Source: Bacteroidales bacterium | GTDB lineage: Bacteria > Bacteroidota > Bacteroidia > Bacteroidales > F082 | Assembly (NCBI GenBank): GCA_016936505.1 | Contig: JAFGXS010000071.1 | Span: 21,025-85,024, forward strand | DNA: 64,000 bases | Reading direction: 5' to 3' | In this document: in pieces, positions 30,001 to 39,018 of the stretch | Position numbering within the stretch: position 1 is the stretch's first letter | Layout: each line of letters opens with the position of its first letter | The notes under the pieces: generated by a model | Told to the model about the DNA's origin: nothing | Databases searched by the model: none | What the model saw: the letters and a program-made list of their open reading frames with translations, nothing else | Program-made: the position numbers and the translations under genes

Positions 30001-30157
30001 CAGAAATGGTTCCAGTCGTTGTTCCTTTTACCAATACTGTAGCACCGGGAACCCTTTCCCCTGATGAGTCTAATATCCTTCCAGATATTGCTCTATTTTG
30101 CGAATAGAGAATCATCGGAGTCAGTAGAAGTAGAAGAAAAATTTTCATTTTTTCCAT
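27041..30157 (-). CDS. SusC/RagA-type TonB-dependent outer-membrane transporter (set 2)
   Basis: This 1038-residue outer-membrane transporter has a signal peptide ending near LYSQ, a carboxypeptidase-regulatory-like domain (about 23-100) with VPGATVLVKGTTTG, the EVVAVGYGTQKK hallmark, and a plug with MLTGKLPGVRV and VLKDGSAAIYGLRAANGV. A barrel ending in the usual aromatic segment follows. It is the first gene of the minus-strand uptake operon; its promoter should lie in the 825-base gene-poor region upstream, though no consensus box was found there. It is homologous to the set-1 SusC throughout but clearly divergent, so an old rather than recent duplication. Confidence 0.97.
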   Translation of the reverse strand: MEKMKIFLLLLLTPMILYSQNRAISGRILDSSGERVPGATVLVKGTTTGTISDVNGDFSINVPEGKGTTLIFSFIGFIPQEIEIGSKSNINVFLSPDNIGLEEVVAVGYGTQKKATVTGSVASIRNEELIKTKTENVVNMLTGKLPGVRVVQKSSAPGAYDSNIDIRGMGAPLFVIDGITRDQAYFARMDPQEIESISVLKDGSAAIYGLRAANGVILITTKNGISNAGKVEFSYTGNYSIQQALYVPEGVGALDHMNLSNENTFQNFEKNYLVRQNPVFTESDMQPYIDGKPSYNWMDAAFDKNTPQQQHNFTVNGGSDKLRYFMNLGYATQVGNYKGGGYNSERWNFRSTVDAQLTKNLGTKVTIGAILDKTNRPSSTDWSTMKTAWLMRPDAPFYANDNPDYLNGDASTLYVGRNILAEIDPSISGTKKTNNRRLNGTFQLNYNIPYINGLSIKGLYDYAMELPERSIFRKSYNLFNYNPGTEIYTPVAKNSPSSIERDANFNFDTDLQLGIHYSTNFKEHDVKSFLIFEEAYSKWDYFRAFRELMIDSEYLFAGEALNQEGTGGTPGDRTSQSFIGSLTYAYSGKYLVDFRFRYDGSSRFPKDKRWGFFPSVSAGWRISDESFMQEILPIISNLKLRASYGEMGDDSSAANYPPVLGYGLTNRIGWMFGDALCGGLQPQAIPNPNLTWYEIKMYNIGLDFGVFQNKLSGSFELFRRDRTGLLATSNAIVPGTVGANLPQTNLNADRNFGWELTLTWSDQIKNFEYYINPLISSTRSMRTDWLETLANNQYDNWRNRTSGRYNNIWWGNESEHMFTSLEEIRNYKLPMGQGSTPGDWILNDWNEDGVINSADEHPIATTGLPLFNYGFNLGCSWKNFDLTANFQGSYGVYVEYGEVLISPLSFNGNNSLAYFLNRWRPADPNADYFSTTTEWIPGYYPVTGHDGRRTGTNLVQNASYMRLKTLELGYTLPKNLFSKGGIEDLRIYLSGYNLLTFTGLKDVDPERPGAQGGASTNTVDVYNYPVNRTFTVGASIKF

Positions 30158-30982
30158 AATTAGATTTTTTTAAATTTATTCTGAATCAATTATATCGTTA
30201 GAGGATTAATGCAATGTTAATAAATCAATAAAAAAATTAATATTCGTAATTTTGTTAATTGAATTTAAGTGTAATTCGCTTTTGTAGTGGGCTTTATTAA
30301 TTTATATACAGTACAAGATTTTTTTATCAAATTCAAGTTACCTCCCTTGATTATCCATAAACCCTTGAGTATCTAATCCCATCATTGTGAAAAAGAGAAG
30401 GATTATTCACTAAAGTCACTTCAGAAAAAAAGCATGTCTAAATTAAATGATCATATTATTGATCTTTATGATAAGATAGACTCGTTGATGAATGCATTTA
30501 CCGAATTTCAGGAAGGTGAATGATAAAGCAGCATGGAAATGGTAGGTAAGGGACAGATTGTCGATATCTCCCTTATAGAAGCCGCAATTACTCAATATTT
30601 GGGGTGTCGGTCAGAATGTACCTTTGGGCATGCATTGAAGGAACATTCCTCTCAAATATAATTGCTCCTTTGCTCCATTAGACATTTATTGCAATCCCGA
30701 AGAGCAGAGGATTTAATGCCATTGCTGAAAAATTTCCGCAAAGGATTTCAGATCCTATTTATATGAGCTATTCCCTTAGCAGACAATAAAAAGTGAAGCC
30801 CAAACCATCTGTCAATATAATAAAAATATTGCGTCTCGGGGAGTCGCGTTTCTTAATATAGATATGACAAGAACTAGTCTTATTAATGTTGCAATTGCAA
30901 AAATACTGGCATATTTTTTTCATATCAATTTTGGCTTGATTTGTAATTTTAGTTCTGCTGACGTGTTGTTTTAATATTGCTA
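30158..30982. other. Gene-poor region with short broken reading frames
   Basis: This 825-base stretch holds no frame of gene length. The part next to SusC (30158-30420) is very AT-rich and is the likely promoter region of that operon. The part from 30434 to about 30960 looks like decayed coding sequence on the plus strand: a 29-codon frame from 30434, a 42-codon frame from 30533, and further short frames interrupted by stops. No inverted repeats of an insertion sequence were recognised at the borders. Confidence 0.5.
30533..30661 (+). pseudogene. Possible gene remnant, weak resemblance to CaiB/BaiF CoA-transferases
   Basis: A 42-codon frame contains GKGQIVDISLIEAA, which resembles the conserved GxGQxVDVSLxEA segment of type III CoA-transferases. 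The following bases in other frames do not continue the family convincingly. This could be debris of a deleted gene or a chance match. Confidence 0.2.
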
Positions 30983-31846
30983 TTATTTGAAATTGACTGA
31001 TTCCGGCAGTTGATCCAAACCAAAATACTCATGTTCAATTCTGTCGCTATATACCTTAACGATTCGTATTCCTGACGGCGCTTTTCCCAAGGGTTTTCCC
31101 AAAGCGCTTGTTGTTACCAATTGCATTTTTCCATAGCTTGATATACTATTGTCGTGATAATGACCGGAAAAAACAACGTCAACCTTTCTGGTACTAAATA
31201 ATTCGAGGTACTTTTTGCGCGAATCCAGATCAATGTTGGTGTAGGCTGTTGGTTCATCAACCGTTTTGTTAAAGAATGGATAATGGCAAAACATGATAAT
31301 GTGTTGTGCTTTAAGGTTTTTTCTAAGTTTTTTTGTTAGCCACTTATATTGCTTTTGTTCGAGAAGTTCTAATTGGGCTTTGATTAAACTAGTGTTGAAA
31401 CCAATAAACGATGATCCTTTGTGTTTAAATGAGAACTTATCACCACCAAAATTTCTTTTATATTTCTTTAGGCTTGCCTTATCTGGAAATTGACCGATAT
31501 CATGATTCCCGGGCGAGTAATAAATTGGAATATTTGAGTTTATTTTTGCAGTTATCCGTTTGAATTCATTTATCTGCAAAATAGAATTTTGATCATGGAT
31601 AAAGTCACCTGTAATGATCACAAAATCTGGCTTTAAATTATTTATTTTCGATACGGCCTTTTCATATAAAATAGTTTCTTTTTCAAAACTATCATTACAA
31701 TCAAACATCCCAAACTGTGGGTCGGAAAGCTGTATGAAAAACCAGGGGGCGTTTTGAATTTTCTTTTGCGCTATTGCAGTTCCTGCAGAAATAACCATCA
31801 TGACTAGGCCGATGATTGCTTTTCTTCTTAATTCTCGTAGAAACAT
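30983..31846 (-). CDS. Calcineurin-like metallophosphatase, CPPED1-like, exported
   Basis: This 287-residue protein has a signal peptide (cleavage near AIAQ). Metal-binding motifs are in order: LSDPQFG near residue 42, ITGDFIHD near 78, GNHD near 115, FCHYPF near 188 and SGHYHD near 235. In the first motif the usual second metal ligand His (DxH) is replaced by Gln (DPQ), as in the CPPED1-like branch, so this is a family trait and not damage. The likely role is hydrolysis of a phosphate ester outside the cytoplasm. It is the last gene of the 41185-30983 run, so removal of phosphate from the imported glycan is a reasonable inference. Confidence 0.85.
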   Translation of the reverse strand: MFLRELRRKAIIGLVMMVISAGTAIAQKKIQNAPWFFIQLSDPQFGMFDCNDSFEKETILYEKAVSKINNLKPDFVIITGDFIHDQNSILQINEFKRITAKINSNIPIYYSPGNHDIGQFPDKASLKKYKRNFGGDKFSFKHKGSSFIGFNTSLIKAQLELLEQKQYKWLTKKLRKNLKAQHIIMFCHYPFFNKTVDEPTAYTNIDLDSRKKYLELFSTRKVDVVFSGHYHDNSISSYGKMQLVTTSALGKPLGKAPSGIRIVKVYSDRIEHEYFGLDQLPESVNFK

Positions 31847-31956
31847 ATGTTTAAAGTTTTAAGGGGTCTTTGGTCGGCAATAAACAACAAATCGTTAAAG
31901 AATTTATTCTGCTCATTATGCTATTGCTCTTTTTGATGTTAATTCTCTTCGTATTT

Positions 31957-32883
31957 TTAACCCGTCTGAATAACAGTATTCATTGTCCCATCTTCATTGA
32001 AAGTGATCTTATCAAAACAAACAGAGCGTAAGTTTCCTCTTCCTGAAATTGCACTATTATGATAAAAAAGATACCATTGACCTTTATATTCAACTACAGA
32101 ACCGTGACTTGTATCGCAATTAGTACTTTCAAGGAGAATCCCTTTGTATTTCCATGGCCCCAATGGAGTTGTGCTTGAAGCATAACGTAATTGATTAGCC
32201 TTCTTTTTGAGATCAGAATATACAAGGTAATATATTCCCTTTCGTTTGAATACCCAAGCTGCTTCATGAAAATCCTCCAGTCCACCCATATCTTTCATTT
32301 CGCCATCAATTTCCAACATATTATCTTTCAATTTCCCTCCCTGACATTTTCTACCACCACCATAAAAAAGGTATGCTTGTCCATCGTCATCAATGAATAC
32401 ACATGGATCAATCATTGCAAAGCCACCGACTCCTTTGATATATCCTACCTCTTTAAAATCGCTTGCGGGTTTTTTGCTTGTTGCAACGCCAATCTTCCAT
32501 GTATTATTCCAGTTTGATCCGCTAGGATGAGGGAAATAAAAATAGTAGGTTTTATTTTTGTAAGCGCAATCTGGTGCCCACATAAAACCACCTTCTGCTC
32601 TTCCCCAGGATATTTGTTCTGCGCTTAAAATCTCACCATGGTCTTTCCATTTGACCATATCTTTTGTTGAAAAAACATGATATCTGTCCATTCTGTCACA
32701 CCCTTTTGGAGGATCAATATCATGGGATGGATAGATATATAGCCTGCCATCTTTCCATACATGTGCAGATGGATCTGCTGTATAAATATGGCGAATTATC
32801 GGATTATCTGCACGATCCTGCGCCATGGTAATTATTTTTGTGCTTATAAGCACTAAAATAATTAGTATACCTCTTGTTGTCAT
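31957..32883 (-). CDS. Glycoside hydrolase family 43 enzyme, exported
   Basis: This is a five-bladed propeller glycosidase of about 308 residues with a signal peptide (cleavage after TMAQ). The catalytic triad can be read: base Asp in TADPSAHVW near residue 34, pKa-modulating Asp in AMIDPCVFIDDD near 160, and acid Glu in DFHEAAWVFKR near 205. These are followed by the family's YYLVYSD and SHGSVVEYKGQWYLFYH segments. GH43 covers arabinosidases, xylosidases and galactan-active enzymes, and I cannot name the subfamily. It carries no extra domain. It lies between the mannose-6-phosphate isomerase and the CPPED1-like phosphatase. It may remove a side-chain pentose or galactose from the glycan. Confidence 0.9.
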   Translation of the reverse strand: MTTRGILIILVLISTKIITMAQDRADNPIIRHIYTADPSAHVWKDGRLYIYPSHDIDPPKGCDRMDRYHVFSTKDMVKWKDHGEILSAEQISWGRAEGGFMWAPDCAYKNKTYYFYFPHPSGSNWNNTWKIGVATSKKPASDFKEVGYIKGVGGFAMIDPCVFIDDDGQAYLFYGGGRKCQGGKLKDNMLEIDGEMKDMGGLEDFHEAAWVFKRKGIYYLVYSDLKKKANQLRYASSTTPLGPWKYKGILLESTNCDTSHGSVVEYKGQWYLFYHNSAISGRGNLRSVCFDKITFNEDGTMNTVIQTG

Positions 32884-32997
32884 AAATAACACTATTTTAT
32901 TAATATATTATTGCGATTAGTGATTTAGTCTTTGTCCTTGGTTTGGATGATTTCGTTATTTTGTCTCAGGAAGACTGTATTTGAAAACCTTAAGTCC

Positions 32998-34074
32998 CTA
33001 TTCAGGTGGAGCTGTAACAATTATTTCCATCTCTCTTTCCGATGAGAATTCAACGCTTTTTGTTTGGTAGGGTATGAAGAATCTTGACCATTCTTTTAGT
33101 TCATATGATTCATTTTCAATCTTGACCATTCCTGTTCCTTTTATAACCACACCAATGTAAAAGGAATCCGAGATCTTGGTGAACCTCCCATTAACCCTGA
33201 TCCGATTCACCCTGAAGCATGTGGTTTTTTTTGAATCTATCAAGGCGTACTCAATACTATATTTTTGTTCTTCAAGCACTTGGGGTTTAATAAAAAAGTT
33301 TTTCCTAATGGCCTCAATTGGGGTTGCCTGAAATGAAAACATGGAAATCGCGAAATCGATGCCCCGGTTCATGAACCGGGATTCCTCAGGCAATAAATAG
33401 CCCCCTCGCTCAAATTCGATTCGCACAGCAAAATCTGTTGGTTCCATAATCTCAATCATGAAAACCCCTTCTCCAATAGCATGTGGCATTCCTCCAGGCA
33501 CCATGAATACATCTCCCGGCTTGATCGGAATCTTTTCGAAGCAGGATAATAGTTTATCCTCATCCTGCCCTTCAATCATCCGCTTGAAATCATCTTTGGT
33601 GGGCGGATGCTGAAAACCTAGATAAATATAGGGATTCGCCACCTCGTCACGAATGCTCAAAATAATATACGCCTCTGTTTTTCCGCAGTTGCTGTTGAGA
33701 TATTTCTGTGCAAATGGAATTGTTGGGTGGCATTGTATATGCAACCGTATTGATGAGTCTAGGAATTTAAGCAGAAACTGGGTGTTTGCGCCGTACTGCT
33801 TAAAATGTTTTGCTCCAAGTACCGATTCAGGCTGTTGTTCACAGAGCATTTTGAGGGTAATTGTTTTTTCATCCACCATTATTTTCGATAAACCTTCCTC
33901 AGAAAGATGCTCGCGCCCCTTATTCACTGCGCGTGTTGTTGAGCCTATCCAGTCTTCAGGGTAGTGACTATCCTTAGGATATTCGGAACCTTCCATCTGG
34001 TCTAGCTTCATGCCACCTAGGTAGGTTCTCCAAACTCTATTGGGGGAAAGGAAAAATATTTTCGGTATGTTCAT
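32998..34074 (-). CDS. manA: Mannose-6-phosphate isomerase, class I
   Basis: This cytoplasmic zinc enzyme interconverts mannose 6-phosphate and fructose 6-phosphate. It has 358 residues, no signal peptide and a cupin fold. Zinc and active-site segments are visible: LHIQCHPT near residue 113, GKTEAYIIL near 132, GDVFMVPGGMPHAIGEG near 195 and EIMEPTDFAVR near 215. Only a kinase step for mannose is missing from the window. Its presence inside the locus is the best direct sign that mannose is the sugar finally taken into the cell. It lies between the NRAMP-like transporter upstream and GH43 downstream on the same strand. Confidence 0.93.
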   Translation of the reverse strand: MNIPKIFFLSPNRVWRTYLGGMKLDQMEGSEYPKDSHYPEDWIGSTTRAVNKGREHLSEEGLSKIMVDEKTITLKMLCEQQPESVLGAKHFKQYGANTQFLLKFLDSSIRLHIQCHPTIPFAQKYLNSNCGKTEAYIILSIRDEVANPYIYLGFQHPPTKDDFKRMIEGQDEDKLLSCFEKIPIKPGDVFMVPGGMPHAIGEGVFMIEIMEPTDFAVRIEFERGGYLLPEESRFMNRGIDFAISMFSFQATPIEAIRKNFFIKPQVLEEQKYSIEYALIDSKKTTCFRVNRIRVNGRFTKISDSFYIGVVIKGTGMVKIENESYELKEWSRFFIPYQTKSVEFSSEREMEIIVTAPPE

Positions 34075-34144
34075 TTTACTGTGATTTGTTTATTTGCAAA
34101 AAACTGCTACACTCATGTGCTAACCACTAAGCAATTTCTCCGAT

Positions 34145-35479
34145 TTAGAATTTGATTGAATGAGTCTCTAAAGAAGCATTTGGCACAGTCAATGTTTCTT
34201 CCACGCGTGGATTTATAAGTTTGTCAATATTAACACCAATGCCACTTAATCCGGTATAAGAGTTAAATAGAGAGAAAAGCAGAATGACAAAAAGAATGAT
34301 ATTAGCAACCAGCTTATTTGTGTGTTCCTTCATTATGGACTTTCTATTAGCAAGATAAAGTATGCTAGCTGTAGTTAACGGAAGGAGAACAGAACTTAAT
34401 GCCTGAGAAATGATCATGACGAGTATTGGGCGTGCATTGAAGATTGGAACAACAAGTCCTAATAAACCAATCAGCACGACCATCATCCTATATTTTGGCT
34501 GTTTCATATCACGTTCCTGATTATTGTAGTCGCACAATAACCATGGAAGCATTAAAAGATTGGGAAGCATACAGCCAATCCCTGCTGCAATTATTCCAAG
34601 GGCAAATATTGCAACAGCAACTGATCCGGCCAGAGGCTCCAGAAGAGTGATCATTTGAACAGCATTTTCTAATCCCAAAGTATTAGGATCAGTATAAATT
34701 GTGCCAGCTGCTGCTGCCATTATAGCGGCACTTATCAGGAACATAAGAGAAGCAGAAATAATTGCATCTTTTCTTTGATGATTAAAGTCAACTATGGTCC
34801 AGCCCGCTTCTTTTACCAAGGTTGTTCTGAGTATAAACATTCCCGAAAAAACAGTTGTTCCAACCATTCCGGCAATAACCAGATATGGGTTTTTGTCGGC
34901 ATCAGCCGGAATATCTGGTACACTGGGCAGAAGTCCTTTTACAATTTCATATGGAGGAGGCATCATTATGAAAAAGTTGATGATAAAACAAACCCCCATA
35001 AATGAAACTGTTGCAGCCAAAGCTCGTTGGAATATCTTTGTTTTTCCTCCCCAGAAAATGATATATACGATCGTAATGTAGAACATGGCAAAATAGATGG
35101 CATCAATTCCTCCATCTATAAACCCTTTTGACCATTCATAGCTTATGTCCGATATGATTCCCATCACACCCATCACACTTCCGGATACAGCAGCTGTTAG
35201 TGCAACAATGAAGAAAATACCCACTGTGGGATGAATATGCTTACGAAAAGCCTGAAGTGCTGTTTCGCCTGTTACTAAGGTAAACTTTCCATAAATCGAA
35301 ATCAAGAAGGCGGTTGCAAGGCATGAAATCAGAATAGTCCACAGCAATGACATGCCATAATTGGCTCCAGCCGCTGCCATGGTAGTTACACTTCCTGTGC
35401 CGATATTTGAACCTACCAGAAAAATGCCGGGCAGGAAAAGTGTCAGTGTCTGAATGAATTTTGTACGAGTATTCGGCAT
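34145..35479 (-). CDS. NRAMP-like inner-membrane transporter lacking the metal-binding motifs
   Basis: This 444-residue integral membrane protein has about 11 hydrophobic helices. The overall pattern is that of the NRAMP family, with helix 1 followed by an AAGANYGMSLLW segment. However, the two motifs that bind metal in true NRAMP proteins are absent: DPGN in helix 1 reads NIGTGS, and the MPH of helix 6 is replaced by FSGMFILRTT. So manganese or iron transport is doubtful. It sits between GH38 and mannose-6-phosphate isomerase, where a sugar importer would be expected, and no other inner-membrane sugar permease is found in the window. Whether it carries a sugar, an organic acid or a cation is unknown. 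Confidence 0.8.
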   Translation of the reverse strand: MPNTRTKFIQTLTLFLPGIFLVGSNIGTGSVTTMAAAGANYGMSLLWTILISCLATAFLISIYGKFTLVTGETALQAFRKHIHPTVGIFFIVALTAAVSGSVMGVMGIISDISYEWSKGFIDGGIDAIYFAMFYITIVYIIFWGGKTKIFQRALAATVSFMGVCFIINFFIMMPPPYEIVKGLLPSVPDIPADADKNPYLVIAGMVGTTVFSGMFILRTTLVKEAGWTIVDFNHQRKDAIISASLMFLISAAIMAAAAGTIYTDPNTLGLENAVQMITLLEPLAGSVAVAIFALGIIAAGIGCMLPNLLMLPWLLCDYNNQERDMKQPKYRMMVVLIGLLGLVVPIFNARPILVMIISQALSSVLLPLTTASILYLANRKSIMKEHTNKLVANIILFVILLFSLFNSYTGLSGIGVNIDKLINPRVEETLTVPNASLETHSIKF

Positions 35480-35551
35480 AAATTTTATCTTATGAAATCA
35501 TTAATATTCTTTAGTGTAACCCTAGATTAAATACCCATTAGATCTTGGTGA

Positions 35552-38500
35552 TTATTGGCAGGCAAATGGTGTATGTGTCTTCTGATGCCAATTGGGAAGA
35601 GAACTAAATCGTTTTATAAACGCTTCATCACGAAATAAGTCTTCAAATGGTGATTGAAGTGGTATTGCATTACCTTCATCACCTACACTCATCGCAATAA
35701 TTCGAACGAATCTGGAATTAGGAAGCGTTATTTGGTTCGCACCCTTTGGGATTTCTATGCGATATGAAAAAAGATAACAATACTCGTAAAGAGCATCCCC
35801 AACGGGGAGGTGATGATGCGATGCGCACCATGCAATGCGCTGATGGCGGATAAATGCCGGATGAATAGTCTTTAAGTCGTTGCGTAGGGAATATGATAAT
35901 TCTGCCACTTTGCCATAGAATTCTCGATTATCCCACGAACCCATGTAACCCGTCCATCCCCCTATGGTCAATGGAAATTCCTGATCACCACTTTTGAATA
36001 CAACATCGGTGTCAACATCCGATGCGGCCAGTATATGTAATACGGTTGTGCCTTTCGGTAGTTCAAGGGTTTGTCCTTGGCATGCCAATGAATTGTACTC
36101 ACCTTCTTTTCGAGGTCCAATTGAAAAAGTTACATTGCCTGTTGTTACCTCATCGCTAATCATTTCTGATGGATAGGTTGCGCCTTTGCCATCCATTGAG
36201 CCTCTATGCCCTTCTGATCGGGGTGTGCGATCTTTATAACCGTCTTCTCTACTTGAATTATAGCTGAAAATATCTGTGTCGTAGTTTAATTTTAATGGAG
36301 TTGTTGTTTCTGTCACAGCCTTGGAGGTCGTCAGTTTAATCAATAAGGTTTTTAATTCATAGGGAGTGAAATTAATGCATAGTTCCCCTTTCCCTGTTTT
36401 TAATCGAACTCCAAGGGGGCGTTCAGTCCCATCTACTTCTTCTGCGGTTAAAATCGGTGATGCCGCTTTAATCTTGCATCCTTTACACGGTTTGCCATGT
36501 AATTCTTGAAGTCTAACAACAATGCCTGAACCATCTTCGGCCATCTTGACAGCTTGAATGTTAATCTGAGGAGTGCTGATGCTCATTAGTGATAGTGATC
36601 TGTTGCTTCGTTGGCGCCGGGGTACAATAAATGCAACCGGACGTTGATCGAAACGCATGGCCTCCCAATGCGATTGCCCCTCGCGCCAATCTCCTTTGTG
36701 ACTAGTCAGTGCATATTTAAATTGATGGCGCCCCCAGTCTTGCCATCTCATTTCACTCATGGTTCCATCGTCCAAAACCTCCTGTTGGCTGTCTTTAGTA
36801 TCAGGACAATGAATTAGTGTCAGTCGAATGGTGTTGTCATCAACTTTATCGCTGCCATATTTTGCCCCGGATAATATGGATATCCCAAAATCATCTGTGC
36901 GATCAGTCAATTCAAGCCAGCCATGATGAGGAACTTCATATTGTTTTTCATTTCGATTACCCCGATTAATGGTTCCCAACCCAAGGTTGTAAGTTGCTTC
37001 TGGTGAATGGGCTGAAAGATGAAATGCGGCCTTCAATAAAGTCCCTCTGCTTCTCCAGTCAACTTGATTGTCCACCTCCACTCGACTGCCATCATTTCCT
37101 GCAGCCAACCTGATCCTTTGTTTGATTAATGAACCTTCATTCTCTCGAACCACTTCAATGGCAACGCGTAAAGGGCCATCTTCAAGTGTTTTTATAGAAA
37201 TTGGGTTGGCCACTATGCTTCTTGCAGGTTTTATAATATCTTTCCAGTAAATACGCCAGGCCGGTTTTATTTCAGGGAAGTTTTCACCTAATTCAAGTTG
37301 TATTGGGCTATTCAGTAATTCTTTATTTAAGTTTTTATCTATTATGCTGGATATGTCTCCGTTTTCATTAATTGAAACTTTATAATTGTTGTTTTCCATG
37401 TAGTTATTGCGGACAATCAATTCATTGCCAATGATTCGGGATTTGGTCTGGCGAATGGAATATACGGCAGCCCCAATCGGTGGAAGATCTGTCTGGAACA
37501 ATATGCGTCTTTTGTTATCGAAACCAACCACAATCTGTGAAGGCACTTCTTTGCCAGATGAATCGAATACGGCAATTGGTCCATCAGTATTTATCTCAGT
37601 GGGAATTAAAGCCTCAACATTATCTTTACGCGCAATAGAAAGTTGGTTGAAAACTATGATGGGAACTCCGGGTGTATCGGTGTTAAGTAATTGAGCAATT
37701 GAGCCAATGGCATCTTGCAGTACACTGTTGAATTCATTGAGTGCAATGATGCCATCGTTCCACGAGTGCTCATATGCTTTTGGAATGCTTGTGCCGGGTA
37801 AATTGTCGTGAAACTGGTTGCGAAGAATCAATCCCCATGCATGATTGAGGGTTGCAATAGGATAGTTTGCACCATTTAAAAGATGGGCAGTAACAGCCGC
37901 GCGTTCGCTGGCATCAGCCAAAATTTCAGCGGCACGGTTCAGCTTTTTTGAATAGGCTTGTGACGATAGAACTCCTGTGGAATGTTTAATCAGTAATAAA
38001 TCCTTATTCCACGAAGGTAATTTGTCCTTTTGTACCTCGGGAATGGCATTGAACATCAAATCTGCTTTGCCATTGATAACATTGATTAAACCTCTGGAAA
38101 CATTGGTTTTGGTCTGCGAATCGATAGATATTTTTTGAACTGCTCCTCCTCTGTCTGCGTTGTTATTATCGCCACCACCCACATAAAAATAATCGATTGG
38201 AAGGCCACTCGTTTTTCTGTTTTCTTCTAAACGAGCCAGTGTTTTTTTATCAGTATTGTATGGGCGTTTATGAGGAGCTGAATAGTCACCTGCATTTAAA
38301 GCTGCAACAACAGATTCACCATCTGGGCCAACCCATTTGCCAATATTGAAAGGAATACCATTGGCCGATTCCCATGTTAATTTTTGTGTTGAAAAGCCTC
38401 TTATTCCACAATGATTGAGTATTGATGGTAATGAATGGGGGAAACCAAAGCAATCTGGAAGCATAAATTCACGGCTCTCTTTGCCAAATTCCTTTCGGAA

Positions 38501-38968
38501 ATATTGGGTGCCCATTAGTATTTGTCGAATAACTGATTCTGACGAAGGGATAAGGACATCGTTTTCTACCCAAGAACTACCACAGGGGTACCATCTCTCT
38601 GCTTCGATCCATTTTTTTAATTCTTCATAGCGGTCGGGATAATACTCTTTGATCATTTGGTATCGACTTGCTCCGGACCAATTAAACACATAGTTTGGGT
38701 ATTCGCGGAATGCATTGAAATTATCATCTAACGTTTGTTTTAAAAAGTCTCTAATAACTTGTGGGTACGACCATCTCCAGATGTCATCAAGGTGAGAATA
38801 TGGGACTAGGAAGAGAGTGGGGGTGGTAATGTCGATCTTTTGAGTTGTAAGTGAGTCGATAACTTCCATTTGTTTCTCTTTTCTCTGCGATATGATCATC
38901 TGTGTGTGAAAGTACAGACCCATACATAAGATGATATATGCCTTCATTCGGCTTTTATTTCTTTTCAT
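35552..38968 (-). CDS. Glycoside hydrolase family 38 alpha-mannosidase, exported
   Basis: This is a zinc-dependent retaining alpha-mannosidase. The start at 38968 gives a short basic segment and a hydrophobic stretch; 38947 is an alternative and 39010 adds a segment unlike a leader. About 1138 residues. Active site: zinc ligands H59 and D61 in SHLDDIW, nucleophile D172 in LPDCFGFP, a further His in KHSTGVLSSQ, and the family segment LRNQFHDNLPGTSIPKA. The C-terminal part is a long beta-sandwich region. A late segment with GSMDGKGATYPSEMI and SIGPRKEGEYN could be an added binding module. It probably acts in the periplasm on imported mannan pieces and complements the GH92 enzymes. Confidence 0.93.
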   Translation of the reverse strand: MKRNKSRMKAYIILCMGLYFHTQMIISQRKEKQMEVIDSLTTQKIDITTPTLFLVPYSHLDDIWRWSYPQVIRDFLKQTLDDNFNAFREYPNYVFNWSGASRYQMIKEYYPDRYEELKKWIEAERWYPCGSSWVENDVLIPSSESVIRQILMGTQYFRKEFGKESREFMLPDCFGFPHSLPSILNHCGIRGFSTQKLTWESANGIPFNIGKWVGPDGESVVAALNAGDYSAPHKRPYNTDKKTLARLEENRKTSGLPIDYFYVGGGDNNNADRGGAVQKISIDSQTKTNVSRGLINVINGKADLMFNAIPEVQKDKLPSWNKDLLLIKHSTGVLSSQAYSKKLNRAAEILADASERAAVTAHLLNGANYPIATLNHAWGLILRNQFHDNLPGTSIPKAYEHSWNDGIIALNEFNSVLQDAIGSIAQLLNTDTPGVPIIVFNQLSIARKDNVEALIPTEINTDGPIAVFDSSGKEVPSQIVVGFDNKRRILFQTDLPPIGAAVYSIRQTKSRIIGNELIVRNNYMENNNYKVSINENGDISSIIDKNLNKELLNSPIQLELGENFPEIKPAWRIYWKDIIKPARSIVANPISIKTLEDGPLRVAIEVVRENEGSLIKQRIRLAAGNDGSRVEVDNQVDWRSRGTLLKAAFHLSAHSPEATYNLGLGTINRGNRNEKQYEVPHHGWLELTDRTDDFGISILSGAKYGSDKVDDNTIRLTLIHCPDTKDSQQEVLDDGTMSEMRWQDWGRHQFKYALTSHKGDWREGQSHWEAMRFDQRPVAFIVPRRQRSNRSLSLMSISTPQINIQAVKMAEDGSGIVVRLQELHGKPCKGCKIKAASPILTAEEVDGTERPLGVRLKTGKGELCINFTPYELKTLLIKLTTSKAVTETTTPLKLNYDTDIFSYNSSREDGYKDRTPRSEGHRGSMDGKGATYPSEMISDEVTTGNVTFSIGPRKEGEYNSLACQGQTLELPKGTTVLHILAASDVDTDVVFKSGDQEFPLTIGGWTGYMGSWDNREFYGKVAELSYSLRNDLKTIHPAFIRHQRIAWCASHHHLPVGDALYEYCYLFSYRIEIPKGANQITLPNSRFVRIIAMSVGDEGNAIPLQSPFEDLFRDEAFIKRFSSLPNWHQKTHTPFACQ

Positions 38969-39018
38969 TTTTTTATTGATTACAGATTCAGGAATTAATT
39001 TTAAAGGCAACGATTTTA

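Noticed and set aside
30434..30523. Twenty-nine-codon frame as a small protein gene
   Set aside because: It has no recognisable ribosome binding site, no known family, and lies in a stretch that looks decayed.
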